A stretch of DNA of 64,000 bases from an uncultured Candidatus Poseidoniales archaeon (GTDB lineage Archaea > Thermoplasmatota > Poseidoniia > Poseidoniales > Thalassarchaeaceae), in NCBI GenBank assembly GCA_902593945.1, contig CACJKA010000003.1, positions 1-64,000 of the forward strand. Direction: 5' to 3'. Positions 16,896-25,869 of this stretch are shown in pieces. A program made the position numbers and the translations under genes. The notes under the pieces are model-generated. The model did no database searches, had not been told where the DNA came from, and was given only the letters and a program-made list of their open reading frames with translations. The stretch's first letter is position 1; each line of letters opens with the position of its first letter.

Positions 16896-18038
16896 CTAAT
16901 TTCGAAGCATTTCTCTACTAATTATTAATCGTTGAATCTGGCTTGATCCTTCAAAAATTTGTACAACTTTTGCCCCTCTCATTCTTCTTGCAACTGGATA
17001 TTCTTCCGAGTATCCATAACCTCCGAAAATCTGTACTGCATCAGTTGTAACTTCCATTGCCATGTCCGCAGCAAATCTTTTTGCATGCGCTGCCTCTAAA
17101 GTATTTCTTTCTCCAGAATCCGCTTTCAAAGCGGCCTTCCAAACTAACATTCTAGCGGCTTCAATTTTTGTAGCCATATCTGCTAACATGAAGGAGATTG
17201 CTTGATGCCTGATTATAGGTTTATTGAATGCATTTCTTTCACCAGCATAATTCATAGCTTCTTCCATTGCACCTCTAGCGTTTCCTACTGCGTGAGATGA
17301 AATACTAGGTCTTGAAAGATCGAATGCTTTCATTGCATTCATCCAACCATCGTTTTCCTTACCTCCAATTAGGTTTTCTAGTGGAACTCGAACATTATTA
17401 AATGTCACAGATCTCGTATCAGAACAACGCTGACCCATATTTTCTTCCTTTTTACCCAATTCGACACCTTGGAGGTTTGAATCAACAATGAAACCACTCA
17501 TACCTTTGTAACCTAAATCTTTGTCAGTATATGCAAGAACAAAAAACCAGTCCGCATATCCTGCGCCCGTAATCCACATTTTTTGTCCATTGATGATATA
17601 TTCGTCACCATCTCTTACTGCTTCAGTTTGTATTGATTGTACATCACTTCCTGCACCGGGTTCAGTTACACAATAGGCTGCAATTTTTCCCTCAGTTACC
17701 ATTCTAAGATATTTCTCTTTTTGAGCTTCAGTTCCACCAGTAATTAGTGGATATGATGCCAACATCGAACTCCCAGCCGCGGTCGCGAAGCCAGGGTCTC
17801 CAAATCCGAACTCTTCTAAGACCAATGTTTCTTCAAATGAACCCATCCCTCCTCCACCATATTTTTCAGGTATTTTCAGAGTTAATAACCCCAAATCATT
17901 TGCCTTAGCAATTGCTTCTTTAGGGTATATGCTTTCCTTATCCCAATGAGCTGCATTTGGTTTGATTTCTTCATTGGCGAAATCACGTGCTAATTCTCGC
18001 AACATTTGCTGTTCATCAGTCAATTCGAAGTTAACCAT
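16896..18038 (-). CDS. Acyl-CoA dehydrogenase
   Basis: An FAD flavoenzyme that forms the trans-2-enoyl-CoA in fatty-acid or amino-acid degradation and passes electrons to electron-transfer flavoprotein. Seen are the N-terminal helical domain (FELTDEQQMLRELAR), the beta domain AYCVTEPGAGSDVQSIQT and WITGAGYADWF, and the C-terminal helical domain with FGGYGYSEEYPVARRMR. The catalytic base is expected at the Glu of IFEGSSQIQRL near the C terminus. About 380 residues is typical. The ATG at 18038 fits the family; an ATG six codons upstream is also possible. Chain-length specificity cannot be read from the sequence. Confidence 0.94.
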   Translation of the reverse strand: MVNFELTDEQQMLRELARDFANEEIKPNAAHWDKESIYPKEAIAKANDLGLLTLKIPEKYGGGGMGSFEETLVLEEFGFGDPGFATAAGSSMLASYPLITGGTEAQKEKYLRMVTEGKIAAYCVTEPGAGSDVQSIQTEAVRDGDEYIINGQKMWITGAGYADWFFVLAYTDKDLGYKGMSGFIVDSNLQGVELGKKEENMGQRCSDTRSVTFNNVRVPLENLIGGKENDGWMNAMKAFDLSRPSISSHAVGNARGAMEEAMNYAGERNAFNKPIIRHQAISFMLADMATKIEAARMLVWKAALKADSGERNTLEAAHAKRFAADMAMEVTTDAVQIFGGYGYSEEYPVARRMRGAKVVQIFEGSSQIQRLIISREMLRN

Positions 18039-18085
18039 GATGCTCGCAAGCGGCATTAAGACTTAGCCGTTCTGCTAGATATTTT

Positions 18086-19051
18086 TCATATAGTGTAGAG
18101 TAATGTCATGTACGATAAGTAACCAATAACCATTATTACTCCCAATGTTTTAGTTATTTTTCGTTCATTCAACAACATTGTTGCAACTAGTCCTGAAGTT
18201 ACTAAGACCACCCATATGTCTCTACCTGCAAACTCTTCAGATACTAGAATTCCTCCCGCATATGCAGATGAAATCCCTAGAATTCCAAGGATATTTATGA
18301 CATTTGAACCTAGGACATTCCCTATTGCTACACCCTTGTGCCCTCTTAATGCTGCAATCATTGTTACTGCTAATTCAGGTAGAGATGTACCCAATGCTAT
18401 TACGCTTAGCCCAACAATTGACTCTGATATTCCAAAAGAGTCAGCTATCCCTACAGATCCTTCAATTAATAATTCTGCACCTAAGACAATCATTGCTCCA
18501 CCCAAAATAGTGATAATCAATGCCAATAACAAGTTCTCTCCCATCCAAGTTTCCTCCAATTCTTCATCCAGTCCTAATTTCTTTGAATAATTATAAGAAT
18601 AAATATAGTAACTAATTAGAGCAATAATCATTAAAATACCAACTATTTGAGTAATTTCTCCCATAACTACTGTTACAAGCAAAATTATAGATGCCATAAT
18701 TACTGCCACCGCATCTTTTTTAATTTCAACACCTGGCTTTTCACAGGCTCCGAGCATAGCAGCAGTTCCTAGAACTAACATTACATTAGCAACATTTGAA
18801 CCTAGGACTCCACCTACCGCTAAATCAACAAGCTCCTGACTGTTGCTACTAACCGCATTTATTGTAACTGCTAATTCAGGTAGAGATGTTCCGACAGCCA
18901 CTATAGTGAAACCAATTAGTAGAGGCGAAACATTCATTTTTCTAGCTATTGTAATTGCTCCTTGAACAACACTTTCGCCTCCAAAAATCAAGAAAATAAA
19001 ACCAAGAATTACTAAAACTAAATCGGGTAGGGATAACAAAAAATTCATCAT
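18086..19051 (-). CDS. Calcium/sodium antiporter, YrbG/CaxA type
   Basis: A 321-residue cation exchanger of the CaCA superfamily in the cytoplasmic membrane. The two alpha repeats that form the ion site are clear. Repeat 1 is IVAVGTSLPELAVTINAV with GSNVANVMLVLG, and repeat 2 is VIALGTSLPELAVTMIA with GSNVINILGILG. About ten hydrophobic segments with opposed halves are visible, joined by an acidic cytoplasmic loop near the middle (DEELEETWMGEN). Length and topology match bacterial and archaeal YrbG-like proteins. It probably exports calcium in exchange for sodium. Confidence 0.93.
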   Translation of the reverse strand: MMNFLLSLPDLVLVILGFIFLIFGGESVVQGAITIARKMNVSPLLIGFTIVAVGTSLPELAVTINAVSSNSQELVDLAVGGVLGSNVANVMLVLGTAAMLGACEKPGVEIKKDAVAVIMASIILLVTVVMGEITQIVGILMIIALISYYIYSYNYSKKLGLDEELEETWMGENLLLALIITILGGAMIVLGAELLIEGSVGIADSFGISESIVGLSVIALGTSLPELAVTMIAALRGHKGVAIGNVLGSNVINILGILGISSAYAGGILVSEEFAGRDIWVVLVTSGLVATMLLNERKITKTLGVIMVIGYLSYMTLLYTI

Positions 19052-19065
19052 TTAACATCACTTTT

Positions 19066-22041
19066 TCATTTACATATTCTATTTACGTGCCTTAATACAA
19101 GCTCCACAGTAGGAATTGTGTAATCTTCCAATGTAGGGGAGAATGGAACCGGTGTATCTAGAGCACCTATTACTACTGGTGGAGATTCCATATCCCAAAA
19201 ACTTTCTTCCATCACTCTACTACTTATTGTGTGCCCTAAACCGCCAGTATATTGTGCCTCTTGAAGAACAACCATTTTCTTTGTTTTCATAACCGATTGT
19301 ATACAAGTTTTTGAATCGAAAGGCAAGATAGTTCTTAGGTCGATAATCTCAATTTCTATTCCTTCATTTGACATTAATTCAGCAGCCTTGAGTGCAACAT
19401 GCACCATTGCCCCCCAAGTGATTATGGTCAAGTCTTTCCCACCTCTAATGACTTTAGCCTTACCAATTGAAGACTCATTACTTTGTAGTCTCTTTTTCAC
19501 AGAATCTGTATCAATGATTTGATTTATTGAGTCTCCCCATCCCGTTTTCCCTCCCCCCAACCCATACAATCCAAGATGTTCGAGGAACACGACAGGGTCA
19601 TTTAATTCATGAGACTCAATTAAAAGGTCATACGCATCTTGTGGATTACTGGGGAATACAATTGTTAAACCAGGGTCATTCATGAACCACGATTCAATCA
19701 TATTTGCATGAAATGGGCCACTTCTTGTTTTAGCACCTAATGGTATTCTGACAGTTAATGGAACATCAGCTCCCCATCTCCATCGTAGTTGTGCTGCATT
19801 ATTCACAAGGGCATTCATAGCCAATGCTGCGAATCCACCGAATTGTATTTCTGCTACGGGCCTCATCCCCCCTAATGCGGCACCAGTAGCCGAATTTATG
19901 ATAATTGATTCAGAAAGTGGCATATCTAGAAGTTTACTGGAATGACCTTTTGCTTTGAGAGGAATATTCATGCCAAATGCTCCTGCGACTTCCATATCTT
20001 CACCCATGAATACAATATCGTCACCATAATTCTCAGCCAATGCTACCATTGCATTTTGTATTGCTCGACTGTAAGTAGACGAGCTTGGAGAATTAGAAAA
20101 CTCAATTGCTAATTCTCCATCCTCTAGAGGCCCTGGTAAAATTTCTACAGATCCTTTCTCCAATCTATCAAGTTGCTCAGAGTGTGACTCCGCATCATGC
20201 CTTGAAGTGACCCCTTTTGTCACTGTATTACCTTCAGGCCATGGCATATCTTCCATTTCCTTCCTAGCCGAATTTACAAGGTATTGTTCTTCTTTCTCCA
20301 TAGTTTTCAGTCGTTTCTCACTTGCTCCGAGAGATATACAATAATCTCTATGATTAGGGAGCGGGTCTTTTTCAGCCCAATATGTCAACAATTCTCTATC
20401 TACATATCCGGGTGGATTACCTGTTACTGAACCCAAGTATAAGTCGTCGTGATGATGAGCGTGACCACATCCTCTCATTGTCTCGACATGAATCAAAGTT
20501 GGTCCCCCACCATCTAATGCGTATTCTCTACTAGTTGCTGTTGATGCATGGAATTGTAGAGGGTCCGAACCATCAATTGTCCAAGATGGAATCCCCATTG
20601 CGTGCCCTTTGTCTCCGAATGTTTCTGCACCTGATTGGCCAACTGTGAATGTGTCCAAAGCAATTTGATTATTTTGTATCATAAATGCAATTGGTAAACC
20701 TCTAGCACCTGCTAAATTCATTGCTTCCCAAAATTCTCCATTACTACTACATCCTTCACCTACGGGAGCCAAGTGAAATCTATTAATCTTCAATAATTTT
20801 GCAGCAAGAGCCACTCCTGTGGCTGTGGCACTAGCAATTGGAAGGGGTGCTGTAGGGGGCAAAACTCCTTTTTCCCAATTCCCTATGTGTAAGTCTCGCC
20901 CTCCAGAATCAGAGTTTCCTCCATCCATATATGATCCTGACTTCCCCATTTGAGCAGCAAAAATTTCTAATGGAGTTTGGCCCACTGCTAGTGCCAAGCC
21001 AACATCTCTAATCATTGGTGCAATAACGTCTGCTAGGTGCCTTTTTTCAGGTGGCATATCGATTGCTTTTTTGAGAGAAGTAGCGCAACCAACGACTCCT
21101 TCTTGCCAAGTAGATCGAAATCCTTTTCCTCCAAATTTCCCCCCATCTGGGGTCTCAATCCCATTGCTAAATAAATCTTTCAAATGTTCGTCAATAGCTC
21201 TTGTCCTAGTCATCCATCTTTGCCATTCTAAATGAGTTTCTAAATCGACACTGGACGCATAAGCCACTCTCCGAAGGCAGAGTTTAATGTCTCTCATAAA
21301 TCTCTGTTTCCTTCTTTTTAGGTATAATTCAGTATTTCTTCTAGGAATTATCTCTTCATCTCCAATACTCAATAATTCTGGTTTCCAGATCCTTTCATCT
21401 AAAGATTTTGAAACTCTGATGCAAAATTGCTTAGTGAATTGATGATATTTTTCTCCATTAAATTGATTCGGTGGTTGCATATCTCTCCATTCTTCTGCAA
21501 TGAATTCTAAGTAGCCATCGTGCCTCTCCGCTACGAAACGAAGTAATTCGCCCCTTACTTCTGCTTCTGTTAATTTCTTAGTGAATGTCAAAGAATCTTT
21601 CGGGCTCCAATCTAGGCCCCAAATAGGTGGAAGTTGCTCCTGAGTCGTTTTTTCGGAAATTACTTCGGTACTATTGTTTTCATCTAGAATTTTTTCATTC
21701 CTTCTCCTCGCTTCGTCAATTATCTGTTTGAAATCAATTGAAGAATCTCTTTCCCAGATGTGATAGTTCCTTTTCCTCCCCTTCCCTGAGTTAGAGCGAT
21801 TAAGTGTGAATCTAGCTCTTTTGTTGCAATTACTGCATTTTCGATCTATGTGGTTTGTATCTGGGTCTCTACTTTTCCATGGTTCGTAGTTACCACACTC
21901 GGGGCATAGCCAAATTCCTTGTCTGGCTATACTCATACCTCTCCGAAAATCATCAAGTACTACAACTAATCGCTCTCCGATTATCAAATGTGGTATTTTT
22001 TTCCTTATTGTGGTATCTTCTATATCTTCAAACCACCACAT
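19066..22041 (-). CDS. 2-oxoacid dehydrogenase E1, fused alpha and beta subunits with N-terminal zinc ribbon
   Basis: Thiamine-diphosphate-dependent decarboxylating component of a 2-oxoacid (probably branched-chain) dehydrogenase complex. From the N terminus: a zinc-ribbon-like motif (Cys46-x2-Cys49 and Cys69-x2-Cys72), a basic linker, and a helical region to about residue 270. The alpha part follows with the TPP motif VGEGCSSNGEFWEAMNLAG and MIQNN, then the beta part from about residue 660 (VFMGEDMEVAGAFG, PLSESIIINSATGAALGG, FPSNPQDAYDLL). Alpha and beta are normally separate proteins, and the zinc ribbon is not a usual E1 domain. No E2 or E3 gene is adjacent. The upstream region contains repeats described separately. 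Confidence 0.9.
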   Translation of the reverse strand: MWWFEDIEDTTIRKKIPHLIIGERLVVVLDDFRRGMSIARQGIWLCPECGNYEPWKSRDPDTNHIDRKCSNCNKRARFTLNRSNSGKGRKRNYHIWERDSSIDFKQIIDEARRRNEKILDENNSTEVISEKTTQEQLPPIWGLDWSPKDSLTFTKKLTEAEVRGELLRFVAERHDGYLEFIAEEWRDMQPPNQFNGEKYHQFTKQFCIRVSKSLDERIWKPELLSIGDEEIIPRRNTELYLKRRKQRFMRDIKLCLRRVAYASSVDLETHLEWQRWMTRTRAIDEHLKDLFSNGIETPDGGKFGGKGFRSTWQEGVVGCATSLKKAIDMPPEKRHLADVIAPMIRDVGLALAVGQTPLEIFAAQMGKSGSYMDGGNSDSGGRDLHIGNWEKGVLPPTAPLPIASATATGVALAAKLLKINRFHLAPVGEGCSSNGEFWEAMNLAGARGLPIAFMIQNNQIALDTFTVGQSGAETFGDKGHAMGIPSWTIDGSDPLQFHASTATSREYALDGGGPTLIHVETMRGCGHAHHHDDLYLGSVTGNPPGYVDRELLTYWAEKDPLPNHRDYCISLGASEKRLKTMEKEEQYLVNSARKEMEDMPWPEGNTVTKGVTSRHDAESHSEQLDRLEKGSVEILPGPLEDGELAIEFSNSPSSSTYSRAIQNAMVALAENYGDDIVFMGEDMEVAGAFGMNIPLKAKGHSSKLLDMPLSESIIINSATGAALGGMRPVAEIQFGGFAALAMNALVNNAAQLRWRWGADVPLTVRIPLGAKTRSGPFHANMIESWFMNDPGLTIVFPSNPQDAYDLLIESHELNDPVVFLEHLGLYGLGGGKTGWGDSINQIIDTDSVKKRLQSNESSIGKAKVIRGGKDLTIITWGAMVHVALKAAELMSNEGIEIEIIDLRTILPFDSKTCIQSVMKTKKMVVLQEAQYTGGLGHTISSRVMEESFWDMESPPVVIGALDTPVPFSPTLEDYTIPTVELVLRHVNRICK

Positions 22042-22195
22042 CTCTAAAAAATACCATATAAAAATGATAGACTGAATAAATTAATACCATATTTTATAGA
22101 AATATCTTATAAAATCATTTATAGCAGCCATTATAGTGCTTAAATACCACAATTAAAAGCACCACTAAATTATTAAATACCACAATATTCGGAGA
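22042..22195 (-). promoter_or_regulatory. Leader of the E1 gene with phased direct repeats
   Basis: An AT-rich 154-bp gap before the E1 gene. Read on the plus strand, the core AATACCA occurs at 22050, 22083, 22143 and 22176. The first two are identical 10-mers (AATACCATAT) and the last two are identical 14-mers (TTAAATACCACAAT, 22140-22153 and 22173-22186). Within each pair the spacing is exactly 33 bp, about three helical turns. Two inverted copies (TGGTAT) lie just inside the coding region near 21991 and 22011. TATA-like stretches occur at 22089-22097 and 22102-22111. This looks like an operator array for a DNA-binding regulator. Confidence 0.6.
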
Positions 22196-23356
22196 TTAGT
22201 ACCTAGGGATGCTCGAATCAACCGTAGAAGACCATAAATGTATACCTCCAGATAGATTGTATACTTCCATAGAATAATCGCCCGACATTTTAAGGAAATT
22301 TGCTACCATAGCGGATCTAGCACCACTTCTACAATATATCACAATATCTTGATCGTTTGGTATTTCTTGAAGTCTTGATGGGACTTCAGTATGACTAATT
22401 CTAAGGTTTGTGTTAGGTAATGTAACAATTTTTTCTTCTTCTTCCCTTCTTACATCTAAAAAGAAAGGTTTCCAACCATTTTTTACTTTGTCCACATATT
22501 CTAGTGGGCTAATTTCCTTCATATTCTGTTTTGTACTAGAGGCGTCTAATGATTGTTCCTCATCTAAACCCAGTGTACAAGATATTGCATCTTCAGAAAG
22601 TTCAGTAACTTTTTCTCTTTCTTTATTCGAATTATATCTAAGTTTTCTAATATTCATTGTTTGAGTATCAATCAACAATAATTCACTATCTAATGTTCCA
22701 TCCATCTCTAGAACAATTTTTAGAACCTCATTAGCTTGAAATGATCCTATAATTCCCGGCAATACTCCTAAAACACCAGCTTCTGCACAATTAGGTGCTA
22801 ATTCAGGTGGTGGTGCTTTAGGAAACAGATCCCTATAATTCGGACTTCCATTTAGGTTGAATACAGAAACCTGTCCTTCAAACCGGTGAATACTACCGAA
22901 AACCCAAGGTTTACCTAAAATTTCACAACAATCGCTAATTGTGTATCGTGTAGCAAAGTTATCGGTTCCATCTACAATAATATCATATCCGTCAATTATT
23001 TCCTTAGCATTTTCAATTGTTAATCGTGTGCCAAATATATCGACAATTATTTCGGGATTAATTTGTTTAATTCTTCTCTTAGCAGATTCTGTCTTTAATT
23101 CCCCAATTGATGATGTAGAATGAATTATTTGTCTTTGTAAATTAGTCATATCTACTTTATCATCGTCTATAATCCCAATTTTACCGATTCCAGCGGCTGC
23201 TAGATACATCAATACTGGTGAACCTAAACCTCCAGCCCCAACAACTAGTACTGAAGCAGATTTGATTTTTTTTTGCCCTGCTTCACCTACTTGAGGTAAT
23301 ATCAGATGTCTAGCATATCTGGCTTTCTCATCATTTGTTAAGACAATTTCAGACAT
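22196..23356 (-). CDS. ThiF/MoeB/UbaA-type adenylyltransferase with C-terminal rhodanese domain
   Basis: An E1-like enzyme that adenylates the C terminus of small ubiquitin-fold sulfur carriers (MoaD, ThiS or SAMP type); the fused rhodanese can supply sulfur, as in MOCS3/Uba4. Seen are the nucleotide-binding VLVVGAGGLGSPVLMYLAAA, DNFATRY, the cysteine region PNCAEAGVLG and the rhodanese active loop YCRSGARSA. The zinc CxxC pairs of MoeB are degenerate. The ATG at 23356, 8 bp after the trxB stop with GAGGT upstream, is preferred over the longer frame to 23386. Likely roles are molybdopterin synthesis, tRNA thiolation or protein modification. Confidence 0.9.
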   Translation of the reverse strand: MSEIVLTNDEKARYARHLILPQVGEAGQKKIKSASVLVVGAGGLGSPVLMYLAAAGIGKIGIIDDDKVDMTNLQRQIIHSTSSIGELKTESAKRRIKQINPEIIVDIFGTRLTIENAKEIIDGYDIIVDGTDNFATRYTISDCCEILGKPWVFGSIHRFEGQVSVFNLNGSPNYRDLFPKAPPPELAPNCAEAGVLGVLPGIIGSFQANEVLKIVLEMDGTLDSELLLIDTQTMNIRKLRYNSNKEREKVTELSEDAISCTLGLDEEQSLDASSTKQNMKEISPLEYVDKVKNGWKPFFLDVRREEEEKIVTLPNTNLRISHTEVPSRLQEIPNDQDIVIYCRSGARSAMVANFLKMSGDYSMEVYNLSGGIHLWSSTVDSSIPRY

Positions 23357-23364
23357 CTTAAACC

Positions 23365-24294
23365 TCAATGTTGTTCTTCGAGCCATTTTTCAGCATCGAT
23401 TGCTGCTTGACATCCCATTCCTGCAGCCGTTATCGCCTGACGATATCTAGTATCCACAACATCCCCTGCGGCAAATACACCATCCACACTTGTCATAGTA
23501 TGTATTTTTGCAAGAATATATCCGGAATCATCAGTTTCTACTTGTTCTTCCAAGAAATTAGTAATTGGTTTATGCCCAATTGCAATGAATGCACCTGTGC
23601 AGGATATTTCTTCGGTACTTCCATCTCTCGGATCTTCTAGAATAGCCCCGCTTAATCCGGTTTCATCTGAAAGCCAGCTTTTCACGGTCCTAAATGTCTT
23701 TATCTCAATTTTTGGATTATTTAGAGCTCTTTCATACATCAACTTTGATGCTTTGAAAACATCTCTCCTGTGCAATAATGTCACTTTACTCGCAAATCTG
23801 GTTAAGAATGTGGCTTCTTCCATTGCTGAGTCTCCGCCTCCAATCACTAGTACCTCTTGCTCACGAAAGAACGCACCATCGCAAGTTGCACAGGTACTTA
23901 TCCCTCTGCCCTTTTGCTCTTCTTCACCTTCTGCTCCTAGCCAGATTGATTCGGCCCCTGTGCAAATAATTACTGATTTTGAACGATATTCTTCCCCTTC
24001 AACCCATATCTTGAATGGCTTTTCAGAAAAATCAACCCGTTCTACATTTTTATCTTGAACCTCTAATCCAAATTTTTCTGCCTGTTCCCTCAATTGAATC
24101 ATCATCTCTGGACCTCCAATTCCTTCAGGGTATCCTGGAAAATTTTCTATGTCAGATGTTAGCATTAATTGCCCTCCTGACATGTATCCTGCAAACATCA
24201 ATGGCTCTAATAATGCTCTTGCTGAGTATAGGCCTGCAGTATATCCTGCGGGACCAGAACCTATGATTATCACATTCCGCACTTCATCAGTCAT
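23365..24294 (-). CDS. trxB: Thioredoxin reductase
   Basis: A 309-residue FAD/NAD(P)H enzyme that reduces thioredoxin-like proteins. Seen are the FAD motif IIIGSGPAGYTAGLYSARA, the redox pair Cys135-x2-Cys138 in STCATCDGAFF, the pyridine-nucleotide motif VLVIGGGDSAMEEA, and the C-terminal FAD motif VDGVFAAGDVVDTRYRQ. Length and order are typical of low-molecular-weight TrxB. The nucleotide-site region reads LLHRRDVFKASK, as in NADPH enzymes. It lies 8 bp upstream of the ThiF-rhodanese gene and follows the riboflavin operon, so flavin supply and a flavin-dependent redox enzyme are neighbours. Confidence 0.95.
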   Translation of the reverse strand: MTDEVRNVIIIGSGPAGYTAGLYSARALLEPLMFAGYMSGGQLMLTSDIENFPGYPEGIGGPEMMIQLREQAEKFGLEVQDKNVERVDFSEKPFKIWVEGEEYRSKSVIICTGAESIWLGAEGEEEQKGRGISTCATCDGAFFREQEVLVIGGGDSAMEEATFLTRFASKVTLLHRRDVFKASKLMYERALNNPKIEIKTFRTVKSWLSDETGLSGAILEDPRDGSTEEISCTGAFIAIGHKPITNFLEEQVETDDSGYILAKIHTMTSVDGVFAAGDVVDTRYRQAITAAGMGCQAAIDAEKWLEEQH

Positions 24295-24312
24295 GAGTCT
24301 CGGAATGATAGG

Positions 24313-24344
24313 AGTGCTTTGAACATTAACTCGAAGAAAGCACT
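24313..24344 (-). other. Inverted repeat between ribH and trxB
   Basis: AGTGCTTT at 24313-24320 and AAAGCACT at 24337-24344 form a perfect 8-bp dyad with a 16-nt loop, about 20-50 bp before the trxB start. It could be a weak transcript-end or processing hairpin that separates trxB from the riboflavin genes, or an operator. No T-run follows on the transcribed strand. Confidence 0.35.
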
Positions 24345-24374
24345 ATTGATTACTTCTAGTTAGGTTAATGATAT

Positions 24375-24770
24375 TCATTTTGACATTTCAATTACAGCAT
24401 TAACAGCAGATCTTGCGTGCGGTTCTAATCTTGGTTCAATATGATGTTTCTCAGCACCAGGGCCAATAATTCCTAATCCTATTGGTTTGTTATGTTTAAT
24501 CTGTAATTCGATAATGGCCTTAGTAACTGCTTGACCCATAGCGAGGCCATGCTGAGTTTCACCACGTTCAATAATTCCAAGAGTAATTGCAGCATCAACC
24601 TCTTCATTTCTCAATATACGTTCCAAAGCTAATGGGGCTTCCATTGAGCCTGGAACCCACAAAATATGTGATATTTTCACATCTCTAATACTTGCTTCAT
24701 CTTGTGCATATTCGAGCATTCTTTCAATTTCTTCTTTGTGAAATGTTCCACAAACCGCTGCAATATTCAT
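24375..24770 (-). CDS. ribH: 6,7-dimethyl-8-ribityllumazine synthase
   Basis: Condenses 5-amino-6-ribitylaminouracil with dihydroxybutanone phosphate to form lumazine, the penultimate step of riboflavin synthesis. The 131-residue protein has the substrate motifs WVPGSMEAPLAL and GETQHGLAMGQAV, with the catalytic histidine in the latter. The C-terminal region has GIIGPGAEKHHIEPRLEPHA. It is shorter than most bacterial forms, as is usual in archaea. The start overlaps the end of ribE by 4 bp (ATGA), which confirms the start codon and operon membership. Confidence 0.94.
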   Translation of the reverse strand: MNIAAVCGTFHKEEIERMLEYAQDEASIRDVKISHILWVPGSMEAPLALERILRNEEVDAAITLGIIERGETQHGLAMGQAVTKAIIELQIKHNKPIGLGIIGPGAEKHHIEPRLEPHARSAVNAVIEMSK

Positions 24771-25372
24771 TCTTTCACTTCCATACTTTTTCTGATAGTA
24801 TCTACAACGGCTTGAGTACGTGAATCAATTTCTATATTTACATAATCTCCAACCTTTTTTTGTCCTATCGTAGTAATTCTTAATGTTTCAGGGATAATAT
24901 GTAACGAGAAACTATCTTGGCTAACCTTCCCTATAGTAAGTGACATTCCATCTATCGAAATATATCCTTTTTCAAGAATATAATGGCTCGCATCCGAGGG
25001 GTTCTCAACTAGAATATCGATTCCTTCTCCTTTATTCGTAATCTGTATTATCTTTGCAGTCATTAAGACATGTCCTGAGATTATGTGCCCTCCTAATTCA
25101 TCTCCCATTTTTAGAGATCTTTCGATATTTACTAAAGAGTCAATATTTAATCTTCCTAAGGTTGTACGTGTCAGAGTTTCTTCTATAGCATCAAATTTTA
25201 CTAGATTATCATCTATAGAGACTACCGTCATACAAACGCCATCAAGAGCCACACTTGCTCCAATTTCTAAATTATCAGTATATTCTTCTAAATCTACTGT
25301 TAAACTACGAATGACATCTTTATCTTCAATCTGAACTATAGGTGCAGTTCCAGCTACTATACCTGTGAACAT
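24767..25372 (-). CDS. ribE: Riboflavin synthase, eubacterial alpha-chain type
   Basis: Forms riboflavin from two molecules of dimethylribityllumazine. The start MFTGIV is diagnostic, and two lumazine-binding barrels are visible: GASVALDGVCMTVV with SLKMGDELGGHIISGHV, and ISIDGMSLTIGKVS with NIEIDSRTQ. The ATG at 25372 is chosen for the family N terminus and because it lies one base after the ribL stop. Many archaea instead use an unrelated riboflavin synthase resembling lumazine synthase, so a bacterial-type enzyme here, between archaeal RibL and a short RibH, suggests acquisition from bacteria. Confidence 0.95.
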   Translation of the reverse strand: MFTGIVAGTAPIVQIEDKDVIRSLTVDLEEYTDNLEIGASVALDGVCMTVVSIDDNLVKFDAIEETLTRTTLGRLNIDSLVNIERSLKMGDELGGHIISGHVLMTAKIIQITNKGEGIDILVENPSDASHYILEKGYISIDGMSLTIGKVSQDSFSLHIIPETLRITTIGQKKVGDYVNIEIDSRTQAVVDTIRKSMEVKE

Positions 25373-25373
25373 C

Positions 25374-25832
25374 TCAATCTTCCTCATATGGTCCGCCAGT
25401 TTCACCTGACCACAGACTAAGTATTCTCGCTATTATTTTTCTAGTGCCATCTAAGTCATCTGCTAATCCTTCTACGCGAATTACTTCTACATTGCCCCAA
25501 CCATTCTTCTCCAAGCCAAGTTTTATTGCATCTCTGGAGTGTTTTTGGTCATACCCTAAAGCAATGATGTCGGGTTTTACTGAATCTAAGATATCAAAAA
25601 TTGGGATACTTGGAGGATTTCCAACAATCGCTTTATCAACTGGCTTCAAGCCTTGTACCATTCTTCTTCTTAATTCTTGATTTGTTACTGGCTCATGTTT
25701 TTGCTTTCGTACAGTATCATCATGAGCCACAACAACAATTAATTCATCTCCTAATGATTTAGCTTGCTCGACATAATGTAGATGACCTGCATGAAGTAGG
25801 TCAAAGACGCCGACTGCCATTACACGAACCAT
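25374..25832 (-). CDS. ribL: FAD synthetase, archaeal RibL type
   Basis: Cytidylyltransferase-like enzyme expected to transfer AMP to FMN, giving FAD. The nucleotide-binding HxGH motif is in VGVFDLLHAGHLHYVEQAK. Other conserved segments are SLGDELIVVVAHDDTV, RRRMVQGLKPVD and IIALGYDQKHS, which match RibL of methanogens rather than bacterial RibF. The ATG at 25832 fits the family start; the frame extends 12 codons further. Its place between ribB and ribE supports the FAD role over glycerol-3-phosphate cytidylyltransferase. Confidence 0.92.
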   Translation of the reverse strand: MVRVMAVGVFDLLHAGHLHYVEQAKSLGDELIVVVAHDDTVRKQKHEPVTNQELRRRMVQGLKPVDKAIVGNPPSIPIFDILDSVKPDIIALGYDQKHSRDAIKLGLEKNGWGNVEVIRVEGLADDLDGTRKIIARILSLWSGETGGPYEED

Positions 25833-25869
25833 ATTCCTCACACTCAATACTAATAGCACTCTTTTCAAT

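Noticed and set aside
22042..22195. CRISPR-like array because of regularly spaced repeats
   Set aside because: Repeats are only 10-14 bp, there are four imperfect copies, the middle interval is 60 bp, and no cas gene is present.
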